Shown here one piece after another: positions 33,201 to 44,092 of a DNA stretch of 64,000 nucleotides. Source of the stretch: Apoda limacodes. Lineage: Eukaryota; Arthropoda; Insecta; Lepidoptera; Limacodidae. The stretch's first letter is position 1. Each line of letters begins with the position of its first letter. Made by a program: the position numbers and the translations under genes. The DNA lies in assembly GCA_946406115.1 (NCBI GenBank), contig OX291544.1:30335521-30399520 (forward strand). Reading direction: 5' to 3'. The notes under the pieces are model-generated. The model saw only the letters and a program-made list of their open reading frames with translations. It had not been told where the DNA came from and searched no databases.

Positions 33201-36200
33201 AGAATCGAAGTGAATCCCGAGAAAAGCTCTGCCGTTCTCTTTACCGTAGGCTGCCCTCCGCGGCCATCTCTACTCTCACTCTTCGGCCGTGCCGTTCCTT
33301 GGCAAAACAAGGCCAAATATCTCGGTGTGACCCTGAATAGGCGTTTGAACTTCCGCGGTCACACCAAAATAGTTAGAGACCGAGCCGCTTTTGTCCGTGG
33401 TCGTCTATATCTCATGGTAAGCAAATACAGTAAGGTTTTGCTTAAAAATAAGCTGACTCTTTACATTACTTGCATCTGCCCCATTCTAGGATATGCTAGC
33501 GTCGTTTATGCGTTGTCTAAACGCAATCTTCTTTAATGCTACATACCTTATAAATAAAATAGTTATCAATTATTTTTGTAACTAAAAAAACAATTCTTTT
33601 AACTCCTATTCCTCTAACAATGTGAAGCATACATATGTGCTTTATATTTTAATATGTTCTACAGATTTCGCCATGAATCTTTGAGTGTGATATTCTACTT
33701 GTTTTTATACATATATGTAAATGTAGACCAGTCGAGTTGGACTAGCGCGCTGAGTGTTCCGTACCGCCACACAATATTAATTTACAGGCTATTAAAGGCT
33801 TACTTAGTGCCTGTGAAACAACTCTTCGCAAAAAAACACGTTTGTGTGATGTGATGTTAGGAAATCACGTAATTTGTTTCTTTGAAATACTTAAATTTTT
33901 TTAAAAAAAACTAGTACCTTTTTTAGAATAATTTATTATGTTCCTAGAATAAAACTGCTAGTGGTTAATAGCACATTTGCTAAAAGCGGCGACATTAAGC
34001 AGAAGTGCTATCTATGTTTAACTAGCGGTTTTATCCTAGTGACAATACAAAAAGTTCTTCAAATAGCTTTTAACTAGTTACATATTTCTGTAAAGCACAT
34101 TTATTAAATTCGCTTTGTAGACATAGAAAATAAAGAAATGTCAATTGGCAGCGCTAGTGGAAGTCAGACTAATGTTTTTGAAATAGAACGTGTCTAAAAA
34201 ACATGAAAAGACGACTTTTGTATCTATTTAAAGAAAATTTTTAAAATTTGTAAATATATATTTTTTAGGTTCTTAGAACAATCATACCATATTTCGTGGC
34301 CAAGCATCTTGATCTTCTGGATACAGTATTCTTCGCTCTCCGGAAAAAAGACAACCAGATTACCTTCCTCCACTTGTACCACCACGTCACTATGCTGGGT
34401 TGGACCTGGCTCCATGTCATGTATCACGTCACTGACAACTTCGTGATCGTTGGCACACTAAACAGTTTTGTCCATATCTTAATGTACGCATACTACGCTC
34501 TTTCTGCTTTGGGACCAAGATTTTCAAAATATTTGTGGTGGAAAAAGCACTTGACAAAAGTACAATTGGTGAGTATTGCTTCCGTTCTGTATGAGTAACT
34601 GATTTAAATTTAAAAAATATTTTATACATATATTCATGCATTAAGCACAAATGAATTCTAAGGTTTTTGTAGTCCGGCAAGGAGTCAACAGGCAATTAAA
34701 TTATGTCGGCCCTGTCTGTCACAATGTCATAACTTTGACTGTTATGAATAACATTTTAAACAAGGATTTAAAGTAGATATAGATATAGATAAAATAAAAC
34801 CAGAAATTTACTTTATTGCTATATAACCCTATGGTAATGTTAACATGTAAAAGGAGTACTTTTTTAGAGTTCACATCCTCTTGTTTTATGTTGCAAGGTA
34901 CCAAGAATGAAAATGAACCAATACAATTTAAGTATGTGCCCATATACAGGGTGGAAAAGAAAGGCCTTGGTTTGAGGGACAGTACCCTAAATATTAATGA
35001 TGCCAAATATCAGTACAAGTTAAAAAAAAACTTTATTTTATCAGATATGTAAAACCGTATTCAAAGGTTTTGGGATAAATCATTTGCTTAATCCGGATTC
35101 GAATATGTGAAATATACCGCCAACATATATAATGTACTTGAAAAATTAAAAAAAATCGCCCTCACACTATTATAAATGACTTAGATGAACTTGTTTAAAA
35201 CCGGTAGTAACTGTAAGTTTATAAACGGTGCATGAAAAAATATAGAAAAATAAAATTTACGTTCGAATAATGCATTCGAGTTGGCGGCACTTGGCGGTAC
35301 GGGGTGATGCAATGCAATCACTTTACAAGTTTTTTTTAAATATCTACAATAATTCTCATCTCTAGCGAACCCCAACTTAATGCAAGTATTTTTTATTTAA
35401 CATTTAAAAACACATTACAGAAAATAATCAATCGATGAGAGCATGTTTTTATTTTTGTTCTAAATTAATTCACCGATACGTATTTTTCGCCAAGAATATA
35501 CTGCAAAAATGTATATTTTATGATTACATTTATTATTTTAGGTTTATTTGTAACAAAATAACTGTACCAAAGATTATTTAGCAGACGAGATCAATTTGGT
35601 GTCTCAGAAATTTGGTGTACTCAATAGAGCCAAAGTGGAGCAGTCTCGGGGCAAAGGTGAAGTCGTATGTTTTTTATTGCTACTGGCGGAAGGCTGTATC
35701 TAATACTTTTATTCGGCCCCATGTGCTGTACCGTACCGTGCCGTACCGCACGTGTTCTGAAATACTAGCTTTTTCCTTTTGAATCTTTTTATAGTCGAGC
35801 TGTCTAAGAATTGATGACGATACGAAAGCAGCTAAAGCAGTTTTAAAAATTTATTTTTAATGAGGAAAATTTTGCATCTCTGTGTTTTTTTCTTATTCCA
35901 CTAAGGCCTATACTGTAGTCCTTAGAGAAAACTATGGCAAGGAGCTCATTTCACAACCTAAGCGTTTGCGGGAGGAAGTTTTACTGAAACCGAACTGTAC
36001 GTGACGTTTAGGTTCTAAGGTGTGAGGATAAATTCCCTGCCGATGGCGAGCGATGCAATGGTAGAAAGTACTTTTTGCCATACCACCGCTTACTACCGGC
36101 AGAGAGTATGGTTTTACTCTCTTAAAACCCAAATGGTCAGGCACAGTGCAGTTTTAAAAGAGCATAAGCTTCCATATGGGGGTTTTCCATTATACTATTT

Positions 36201-36602
36201 TTCTAGATCGGCAATGACAATTTTTAAATGGTTTGCAACGCTCGATCTATATTCTCGATGTTATACACTAATCAAAGCCGGGCTGTGCTTACAGTGTTTA
36301 CCATCTTAGTAGAATAAAAAAAGGTACTTTTGATCTCTGATTGTTTTTAATCTGCTTCTTTGTAGATCCAGTTCCTGCTTGTGCTACCGAATCTTCACTA
36401 CCAGCAGAAGTTGTCGCCGTGCCCGATTCCGCAGTTTTTCCACTTTTACTGCATGGGTGTCATCTCTTCCTTCTTCTTCCTATTCTTAAACTTCTACTTT
36501 AGAAGTTACAAAAAGTCAGAAATCAAGACAAACCTAAAAGCAAATAATTTGAAAAGATTAAATGTGGTATTAATGCCTTATGAGGAAGTAAAGACGACTT
36601 AA
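30289..36602 (+). CDS. very long chain fatty acid elongase (ELOVL family), five exons
   Basis: Coding exons: 30289-30334, 30632-30819, 31826-31894, 34269-34568 and 36366-36602, giving 279 codons with a TAA stop. All introns are GT-AG (gtaagt...cag, gtaagt...cag, gtaatt...tag, gtgagt...tag), and phases join cleanly (1, 0, 0, 0). ELOVL enzymes do the condensing step of microsomal fatty acyl-CoA elongation in the ER membrane with malonyl-CoA. Diagnostic motifs: KHLDLLDTVFF (usual K-x2-E-x2-D-T, with Asp for Glu), histidine box HLYHH, NSFVHILMYAYY (H-x2-MY-x-YY), LGP...KYLWWKK, and TKVQLIQ (T-x2-Q-x2-Q) split by intron 4. Several hydrophobic segments suit 5-7 TM helices. The length is normal for the family. 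The N-terminus is short, and the ATG has A at -3 and G at +4. Subfamily and substrate length cannot be assigned; no disabling change is seen. Confidence 0.93.
30335..30631 (+). other. ELOVL intron 1
   Basis: 297-bp intron with gtaagt donor and tttattttcag acceptor. Contains the roughly 100-bp segment also found at 27924-28030. Confidence 0.85.
31140..31640 (+). repeat. GC-rich TE-like block in ELOVL intron 2
   Basis: About 500 bp of markedly GC-rich DNA within an AT-rich intron (intron 2, 30820-31825). The plus strand begins with an open peptide-like run (DDDLAIRIARLVSTISPNIP). It contains agcagtaatggctgcaacag, then ccaactgcatagtcagtcag and A8 at 31503-31558. The same module (agcagcaatggctgcatcgg, then ccaactacatagtcagttag and A8) recurs at 39105-39152 just before a non-LTR RT. 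It is probably an ORF1 or 5' UTR piece of a non-LTR element. The minus strand is open for 88 codons at 31264-31530, read as chance in GC-rich DNA. Confidence 0.5.
32000..33540 (+). pseudogene. Jockey-type non-LTR retrotransposon RT relic in ELOVL intron 3
   Basis: Plus-strand relic, same orientation as the host gene. Block one (32037-32906, 289 codons) has the pre-RT region and RT motifs: KAPGADGISHDILKRL, FPSQWKDAIVIGIHKPGK, SSYRPTSLLKRLGKLYERL. The motif A region (KALDQVWHNG-like, 32905-32935) is broken by stops and a deletion. Block two (32959-33180) has GVPQGSSLAPILYLLY (motif B) and LADDTAIYTTDR, the catalytic ADD box with Leu for the usual Phe/Tyr. Block three (33210-33536) has the thumb region KAKYLGVTLNRRLNF and LTLYITCICPILGYAS. 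The endonuclease and ORF1 are absent, so it is 5'-truncated and dead. Parts are still open in frame, which suggests moderate age. Confidence 0.88.
33727..33768 (+). repeat. ggttccgt-family repeat, head fragment
   Basis: accagtcgagttggactagc followed by gctgagtgttccgtacc, matching the head of the family at 3025-3070. Lies in ELOVL intron 3. Confidence 0.5.
34569..36365 (+). other. ELOVL intron 4
   Basis: 1,797-bp intron with gtgagt donor and tttgtag acceptor. Carries an atatacagggtggaaa half-element at 34945-34962, similar to the terminus of the MITE at 44559, and a SINE-like copy at 35915-36056. Confidence 0.8.
35915..36056 (+). repeat. SINE-like repeat, 3' module
   Basis: Carries agagaaaactatggcaagga, catttcacaacctaagcg, gaaaccgaactgtacgtgac, ggttctaaggtgtgaggata and attccctgccgatggcgagc in order. 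This is the 3' half of the family seen complete at 51538-51846. Inside ELOVL intron 4, sense orientation. Confidence 0.65.
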
Positions 36603-36711
36603 ATAAAAAAGATGTTCCAATAAGTTTACGAAAATGAGAAATTTTTAATACATGTTTTTAAAATGTTACAGAATGTCAAAAAATAATATAAATATTTATT
36701 ATGGTTGTTTT

Positions 36712-36717
36712 AATAAA
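36712..36717 (+). terminator. candidate polyadenylation signal of ELOVL
   Basis: AATAAA about 110 bp after the stop codon, followed within 15 bases by the GT-rich gcgtgtgtctgtcttt. Another aataaa sits immediately after the stop (36602-36607) but lacks a GT-rich downstream element. Confidence 0.55.
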
Positions 36718-36739
36718 TGGCGTGTGTCTGTCTTTATTT

Positions 36740-38034
36740 CATCATTTCTTTATCCATTTTTGCGATGGATTGGTAAGCAACGTTTCATAAATTTTAATAA
36801 AAATATTTAATCCAAATAAAAGTAAATAAGCAAGTTTATTTCTTACTTTTATTGCATGGTTATTTTAATCTTTATTTATATTTGTTTTTTTTTTGTTAAT
36901 TTTTACTGTATCTACATTTTAAGTTTTGTTATCTATATTCGGTTTAATAATTGTAGTAATCGAATTCAAATGAAATTTTGAATATTAAAATAAAATGTTT
37001 TTTTTTTATTTATACTTACTAATATTTAAAAAATGTTTTTCTTTTATTTATACCTACTAATATTTAAAAAAAAAATTATATATATATATACTACAACTAC
37101 ATATTTCTATATATAAATACCTACTGATATTATGCAGCTAACATTACACAGGCATAACATACGTAACGTTAAGCACTTCGGATGGTTCATCCAAAAAAGT
37201 ACAAGGTATAAACTCTGTGTAGTGATATATATTATGATGTATGATACATACTCGTTTAAAACATCTTTCTGTAACATGACATCAATATCGATCCAAAGAT
37301 CGAGGAATTATGATATACGAAGAGGAATGACGAAATAATGAGGGTTCCGTTTTTGTCATTTGGCTACAGAACCCTGAAACGAACACGTAATAGCATTAAA
37401 ACCATTTATAAATAGAGGATGAGTTGCTTGGAACATTTACATATAAAGACCCGACTTCTACAAATATTCGAATAGGTCAGTGAAGTCATGCGCCAACCTT
37501 AACCCCTCGCATGCGCAAAGTCCCATTACGCGATTTAGGTGTATGAAGCACCTCATTAACTAACTAACCGGACACGAAATATCAACCGGGGCGGTGGGGC
37601 CAGCCGATCAGCAGCACCCAGCACCCAGAGGCTGCACTCTACGCCCGTAGGCCCGTAGGATCGTTCCACACACCTCGCGCTCCACGTAGCCTCCGTGCCC
37701 TTCCCAAAACGCACACATAGCAGCGAGTAATTTTCCGAGCACACATTTTTCTTCTTGTTAGAGTAGGTATATTCTTTAGTTAGGTATCTTTCCATTTTTT
37801 GATGACGCATTAACTCCAAAGTAAAGTTTTTTTGGGCAGACATTTTTTAATACACTGTCATTAGAGGTGTATTTTTAAAAAAATATATGTTTGCTTTTTA
37901 GTACTTTCAGTAATTAATGATTTTAATAATGATTGTTATTACACACGATTAATTTTAATGATAAAACCCTATTGTTATGAACGAGACTTGTAAAATATGG
38001 AAAAAAAGGAATCTGATGTTTATTTATAGAGTAC
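36740..38034. other. intergenic; ggttccgt tail and GC-rich block
   Basis: AT-rich with (AT)n at 37078-37090. A ggttccgt-family tail lies at 37321-37380 (gagggttccgtttttgtcat, then ggctacagaaccctgaaac). A GC-rich block at 37565-37725 is open on the minus strand for part of a 95-codon frame without recognisable domains; it is probably TE-derived but unnamed. Confidence 0.45.
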
Positions 38035-38205
38035 TAGATTTTGCCAGCGGCTTCGCTCGCCGTAAATTCGGTTATCGCCGTGGAACTCCTTAATTCTACT
38101 AATGAAGTGAAACAAGCTATAGTTGTAACTTTAGTTCGTTTAAGTTCGATTATAGTTATTAAATAACAACAAACATCCATCTTGACATATTTTTAAATTA
38201 ATAAT
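38035..38205 (+). repeat. interspersed repeat, decayed copy
   Basis: tactagattttgccagcggc, ttcgctcgccgtaaattcgg, gaactccttaattctactaa and agttcgtttaagttcgatta place this with the family whose tail is at 24931-25090. Ends in a short aacaaacatcc segment and a ttaataatgtta tail. Confidence 0.5.
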
Positions 38206-38527
38206 GTTATTCTTTAATTGAAATGAATGAAACCTGGTACACGTATAGGTTAGTCCGATTCCAATTTTGAACTCTATTTTCGGAATGTTCCACCGTCACT
38301 TCTAATACCGAACCTGCTCCCATCAAAACCGGAGTTTCGATTTTGAGATTTAAATGAGGTCACGTTAGTGCTTATTTGTGTTTCTTTTTGTGACTGCTGA
38401 CATGGATTTAAAATTTAAGGTAAAATGTCTGCAGATGATCAAACTTGTGATATTGGCAACAATCTGACACAATGTCTTAGAACACTTATTAGGAAAAGAC
38501 GTCCTCAGAAAGCTTCTTCTAACTTCA

Positions 38528-38725
38528 ACCCGGAGGCACTACTCGCGAGTTGCCGACCATTTAGAAACCTAATTATCACTTATATATTCAAGAACCCCAT
38601 AGTAACCCTAGTAAAAACCTTCGCAGAGGGCTCCACATCGGTAGGAAGTTTCTCTCAAACCACATTGTACGTAATAATTTAGGTTTTAACGGTGTGAGGA
38701 TTAATTCTGTGTTGATGGGGAGCAG
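38528..38725 (+). repeat. SINE-like repeat copy
   Basis: Has cccggaggcactactcgcga, gttgccgaccatttagaaac, gaaccccatagtaacc, a ctctcaaaccacattgtacg block and ggtttt...ggtgtgaggattaattct, matching the order in the copy at 51538-51846. The frame starting at 38425 that crosses it is not called. Confidence 0.55.
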
Positions 38726-39104
38726 TACCATGATAGTCAGCAGCCGTGGACATCATTTCAAACAATCCCTCTGAATACAAGCGGTCAATTATGGAAGAGG
38801 AAGTAAACTGTGATGATGCTTATAAAGAGAGTTCCTAGAACCAATTTAAAGAAGGCTTAAAATGTAAAGTGGTTAATATAGAAGTGGTATGGTTTTACGA
38901 AATTAAGTCTTATAGTTAAGGTGGAAATGGCTCTCTTAGAAAACAGCAGCGAAAAAGGTTTCACTAAGATATAATATCTATACATTTTTTTTTGGCTAGA
39001 GTTTCTTCAGATCCGCTCAGTAGATCTAACTTAAATTTAATGACTGTGTTCTTCGGGTTTAAACACTGAAAAATGTAAAAATATGGTAAAAGGGAAAGAA
39101 AGCC

Positions 39105-39912
39105 CGGTGAAGCAGCAATGGCTGCATCGGCCAACTACATAGTCAGTTAGAAAAAAAAACTCTTACAAAAAGCATGAATAATAATGAAGTTTATAAGTCG
39201 AGTGGGCCAGATGGTATACCAGCAGCGGTGCTTAAGTCGTGTGCAGGAGCACAACACAGGAGTGTTATGTCCTGTACTCACGCGCCCCTTTGCGTTTTCC
39301 TACTAAACTAAATTACCCTAGGTAATTTCCGTCTTCATGGAAGAATGCGAATGTGCACCCGTCGCCCAAAAAGGGCGATAGATCAGATCCATCGAATTAA
39401 AGACCTGTCGCTATTTTATCTCTTCCCTCCAAGGTGATTAAGCGTGTGATCAACACACAGCTTCTAAGATACCTAGAAGAACACGACCTGGTCAGTGACC
39501 GTCAATATGGCTTTCACCTCGGTCGCTCGACTGGTGACCTTCTAGTGTATTTCACACACCAATGGGCACTAGCCATTGGGAGTCAGAAGGAAAGCCTCCC
39601 TTGTAGGCGTTCGATCGGGTCTGGTACCGGGGTCTTCTATCAAAGTTGCCATTCTACGGAACGCCCGAGGGTTTGTGCAAATGGGTGGCTTTCATCAGAA
39701 TTTTGTCCAGCAGACGCATACGAACCGTAGTTGACGGTGGTTGCTCTGATAGCATGGACATTGCTGGTGTCCCGCAAGGCTCTGTGCTGTCTCCTACGCG
39801 ATTTCTACTTCATATCAATGATATGATGGACATCAACAACAGCTACGAAGAAACCGGAAATCATCTCAGAAGACCATGTAATGGCCGTCCCAGATGCACT
39901 ACAGTTTTTTAA
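39105..39912 (+). pseudogene. non-LTR retrotransposon RT relic
   Basis: Begins with the agcagcaatggctgcatcgg module and A9 run shared with 31503-31558. RT coding signal follows in several frames: SSGPDGIPAAVLKSCAGA, then NVHPSPKKGDRSDP, VIKRVINTQLLRYLEEHDLV, SDRQYGFHLGRSTGDLLVYF, and LCKWVAFIRIL ahead of motif B AGVPQGSVLSPTRFLLHIND. The motif A region between 39590 and 39650 is scrambled and the YADD box is missing. It is truncated at about 39900, where Tc1-like sequence begins. Clade Jockey/CR1-like by motif recall. Confidence 0.78.
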
Positions 39913-39929
39913 GAGCGATATATTGCAGC

Positions 39930-40875
39930 ACTATTTCAAGAAATCGTCACCTCAATGCAGTTCAGGTCTAACAGCAGCTTCTCCTGATGAGCGATGATTA
40001 CATTAGCGAAAACACGGTCAGAAGAAGACTTGCTGAGGTAAACCTGAAGCCCTGCAGGCCAGCAAATGGTCCCAAACTTGAGACAGGGCATCGGGTTAAC
40101 AGATTGAGGTATGCTTGTGACCACGTACAGCGGGGTGAAGAATAAAGTGATACGCTCAAGCTTGGTTTGCAGAAAGTGTCCAATAAGGCGGGGACTCTGT
40201 ACTCGTATGGGCTGGAATCACTTCGGAAGGTCGCACACAGTTATTGGCCATAAAAAATGGCACTCTGACCGGGGTGAGATATGCTCAAGAAATATTTAAT
40301 GAGTATGCAGGACCATATCTGGTAAATATGGGTGATGGATCAATTCTAATGCAAAATAACGCCCGGCCACATACCGCTCAGGACGTACAAGAGTACATTC
40401 AGGAGGTTGATATCAACTTGATGGCCTGGCCACTAAGAAGTCCTGACCTGAACTCGATCGAACACGCTTAGGATGAGCTCGGAAGGCTGGTTAGACGACG
40501 CAGACGAACTTTTGTCACCCTCAGTGATCTTAAACAGGCCCTGATCGTCTCCTGAACCTCGTCTTAAGTATGCCAAACAGACTCGAAGCTGAGATCAGAG
40601 CCAGAGGAGGCAACACCAGTTATTAAAAAGGTGATTTTAAGACTGCAAATACCCTTTTTCAGGGTTTTTTAAGTTTTTGCTATTCAGTGAAAATGGCTAC
40701 TTTTTATTTTTATGTTTCATTTATGTTAAATACATTAAGTTAAGTAAAATAAACTTATGTGCAAAAAAAATTTTTAACTGTTCTAAATGTTGTTTCTATT
40801 TTAAGTCTCTAAGTTTAATTGTTTAGGAGAAAATTCAATTTAAGAACTTTAATACCTTCTTTTGCAGTGTTTACT
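39930..40875 (+). pseudogene. Tc1-like DNA transposon, transposase relic
   Basis: Second helix-turn-helix end: ISENTVRRRLAEVNLKPCRP (39990-40050). A gap then holds the lost first Asp region, followed by GRTQLLAIKNGTLTGVRYAQ, YAGPYLVNMGDGSILMQNNA, RPHTAQ, and WPLRSPDLNSIEHA, stop, DELGRLVRRRRRTF. The second catalytic residue of the DD34E triad is Asn (MQNNARPH where family members have MQDNARPH). A TAG at the conserved Trp position (40468-40470) breaks the frame before DELG. Coding remnants end about 40625. A ttttgcagtgttta string near 40864-40877 may be the 3' terminus. Non-functional. Confidence 0.8.
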
Positions 40876-40879
40876 TACG

Positions 40880-42054
40880 TGTAAGTAGTTTTTTTCATAG
40901 ACTATAAATACTAAATAGAACTACTAAATTTATTAAATTTGTAATAGTAGACGAAAATTTATATGGGAATTCCGATATTTTTTGTCTAGAGACTTAAATT
41001 TTTTTTGTTATAACATACGCGAGCAATTAGAAACAATTTTGCAAAATTTATTTCCTGACGGGGTAAAATTGGGGGTTGGAAGTATGCATGGAAATCCTTA
41101 ATTTTTTAAGCTGAAGTATAAATTTTGATATTTGGCCAAACATTAAAAACAAAGAATGACGTTTCACCGTTTTTGGAAAATTATAACCCAGTCGCAAAAA
41201 TAGGGGATGAAAATTTCTATGAGCGGGCAGAAGTTAGTTATTATATATGTAGTTTAGGTAGATTTGGAGTGAGGCGTGATTTTAGTAATTATTTCCAAAT
41301 ATCGGGTGCATGCAAGCAAAGCCGAAATCCAGTTGCTAACAAAATACATATTTTTAAAATGTACTAATTGAGTCCTTTTATTTGATACACTACGGGGCAT
41401 TATCAAAACACATTTTTTTAGTTCATGACTTTATATCCTCTATAGGGCGCCGTATTCAATGTAATGTTACGTCACATAACTATCGGACAATCAAGACGGT
41501 TCCAACAATATCATCAAATTATGACAAGTATTTTAGAAGTTATGAGTGAACAGATGAATATAAATACAAACATACCGTTCAAGATCATAACCCTCCTTTG
41601 CTTCGCCGTAGTCGGGTACAAAATAGATACAGATGTGTTAATACCATCTGCATTCGAATTTTCGATACTGTGCAGACTTTTAGGGAGATTCTACAACTAG
41701 TTAAAAAATATCGACTACAAATAAATAGAAATCAATGAGCCAAGTGATTCCTTCTCTTTGAAATGAATTGCCCAAAAATTGCAGCAAAGATAAGAGATTT
41801 TTTTACTGGCATCGAAATCCAAGAAATACAAAAATCAATGATCCATCTGATTATTTTTCAAAAATTTATCGAGGTGAAACTGAATCTGCCTAAATTAGAA
41901 TAATTTTAGCCATACGATACGATCATCTTTATCTCTTTTCATTTATACAGGACTGTCTCGAGGTCGATCCAAATCGATAGTTGAAAATATTTAAATCGGT
42001 TAACTCGTCGCCCAGAAATCGGCATAGTTTTGTGCTGTTTTTTTTTTCAAAAAT
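40880..42054. other. intergenic, AT-rich
   Basis: No gene. Contains a cataaccctcctttgcttcg fragment at 41587-41606 that looks like a familiar dispersed-repeat string, inside the uncalled frame 41464-41700. Confidence 0.45.
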
Positions 42055-42230
42055 CTAATAACTTCTTTCTTGAAAATCTTCATACTTTAGTCCTTTGAGA
42101 AAACCTTGGCAGGAAGTTCATTCCACAACCCAAGTGTTTCCGGGAGGAAGTGTCTCTGACACCGCACTGTACGCGACCATTTCGGCGAGAAAGTGAGAGA
42201 ATAAATTCTCTGCCGATGGCGAGCGGTAGC
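42055..42230 (+). repeat. SINE-like repeat, 3' module
   Basis: ataacttctttcttgaaaat, cctttgagaaaaccttggca, ggaagttcattccacaaccc, ccgcactgtacgcgacc and ataaattctctgccgatggc in order, ending gagcggtagctg. Same family as 35915-36056 and 51538-51846. Confidence 0.65.
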
Positions 42231-42239
42231 TGAAGGGTA

Positions 42240-43240
42240 TCCTTTTTAATTATTTACTTATCTAGGGTTGAAATATTTGATTTGTATAATAAAAATGTAA
42301 CAAAGGTGAATCGTCTTTCAGTAACGAATAGAAGATGAAAAAAAAAATCTGTTTATAATTTAAAAACCGTAGTGTCGTAGCAGTGTGGCCAGCACATTAA
42401 TTGCAAAATGAACATGTTTTAACAATAAGTACCTACGTACATACATGTATATAAATATGTAGTGACGAGGAATGAGAAAATGTATGTTACAATATAAATT
42501 ATATTCTTGTGAGTAAAACACTTGTTGCTTTTAAATTGTTACGATTTAAAAACAAATACATTTTGATATGTTTCGATAATCTTGTTATCGTTTTCAATAA
42601 ATCACATAGTAATAAATATATATGCGTAGATAATTAGCTATTGCTTGCGGTTTCACCTTCTTTTAATTCGTTTGTCGGTGTAGTATTTCAACGGCATCTC
42701 CTCAATTATATAAAAAAAACCGACTCACACTTGACGTTTTCAAGAAGGCTATGTCCTTTACCGGGACTCATACTATCTCTTGTTAATCGGTACAGCGGTT
42801 TTAGCGTGAAGAGGTAAGAGACAAACTTACAGAGTTACTTTCGCATTTATAATATTTATATGGATTTTAAGAAATGGGTAGAAAATAGGGTAGAGCAAAT
42901 TAAAATGAGAGTCAAGATCGTAATGGAGTTTAATTATGGTGTTTAGTAACGTGTACAAAACGGAGATTCGAGAACATAAGCAAATCATTTTTGTTAAAAA
43001 AATATGCCTCCCCACACTATTATATAATAAAGAAATACAGAAATAAAGTTACTTTAGCTGATTTGTAACGTAGGCCCGGAAATTCTCGGACTATAGTTTA
43101 TGTTAAACTTACGTTTAACTTGAGCGTAAATATTTTTATTTCTGGAAACCTTAAAGAAACTTAAATGTGTTACCAATATGCTAACGTATATTTTTAACGT
43201 TAAGTAACTCAACAAATTCCTGAATATACAGTTTCTAACA
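42240..43240. other. intergenic
   Basis: AT-rich, no gene recognised. The small open frames 42827-43015 and 43054-43260 (minus) have no recognisable features. Confidence 0.45.
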
Positions 43241-43249
43241 CCTTGCGTT

Positions 43250-43510
43250 GGTTTACTCAATGAACGTGGAAATCATGTATCCGGAGGTTTTCGCGCTGCT
43301 GTTGCAACCGGCTCTAGGGTCGCATCAGTCAGTTACCTTCCGTTCGCTTGCTCGGCCACACGCGAACTGTTCAAATATTGAATTTGGACTGCCACTACGA
43401 TATTTACCGCGAACGTTCCATTATCAAGTTGAAAATCCCGACAGTAATATTGTGATTTTTTTTTTATTTATTGGCGTTTCTACAACGTTCTGCGAAGGTT
43501 TGTAGTTTTT
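43250..43510 (+). promoter_or_regulatory. promoter-like island with initiator; possible first exon
   Basis: Locally GC-richer segment with gcatcagtcagttacc (43321-43336), containing the arthropod TCAGT initiator twice over, about 25-30 bp upstream of a CG-containing stretch (cgcttgctcggccacacgcg). An 85-codon open frame (43248-43505) spans it but has no known domain. The layout is that of a lepidopteran transcription start, but no splice-linked coding exon was found. Confidence 0.3.
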
Positions 43511-43627
43511 TTTTTTAGTTTTGGTTTTATTGTTATTTGAGAAAAAACTAGAAAGTGCTTATTAGCGCATATTAAATTGACACACGTAACACCAGTAACC
43601 TAGTTTTGTAACAAACTATAAACAAAG

Positions 43628-44092
43628 TGCTTGCGTGGACTAGCGCTCTAAGGGATCCCCATCGACATACAAATACTCAATTTTATTTATGCAATAAAAT
43701 ACAATTTTCTATATTATATTAAGACCATATGTTTTGCTGTTATCTATTTAGTGAATTTTAGAGATAAGTTAAGGGAAGGGATGTTTCATTTATTTTCTTT
43801 AATAAATTTAAAAACATTTATTTTACAATAAAAAACACGTCGTAACAAGCTTTTTCCTTTGATGTGTCTCACGATATAGGTTGCAAATTTTTTTTAATTT
43901 TCTGATTGGCCTCTAAAAAGTGATATCTATATTTAAAATTCATTTATGTACAGTACCTTCACGTCCGTATTTCACAAAAAAACATATGTGTCTGTATCAA
44001 ATTTCAACAGGCTATAACACACGGACAGACAGATACACTAGTGACCCTATAAGGGTTCTTTTTTTTATTCAAACATACGGAACCCTACACAT
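43628..44092 (+). repeat. ggttccgt-family repeat, longer copy
   Basis: Head gtgcttgcgtggactagcgc followed by taagggatcccc; tail cacacggacagacagataca, ctataagggttctttttt, catacggaaccctacac. About 465 bp, somewhat shorter than the copy at 3025-3630, and more diverged. Confidence 0.6.

Noticed and set aside
37556..37843. 95-codon minus-strand frame
   Set aside because: It covers a GC-rich, probably repeat-derived block plus AT-rich flank, with no domain, no splice support and mixed composition.
38425..38682. 85-codon plus-strand frame starting MSADDQT
   Set aside because: Most of it is SINE-like repeat sequence (38528-38725); the short non-repeat start has no recognisable match.
41464..41700. 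78-codon plus-strand frame
   Set aside because: It contains a dispersed-repeat string (cataaccctcctttgcttcg) and no recognisable domain.
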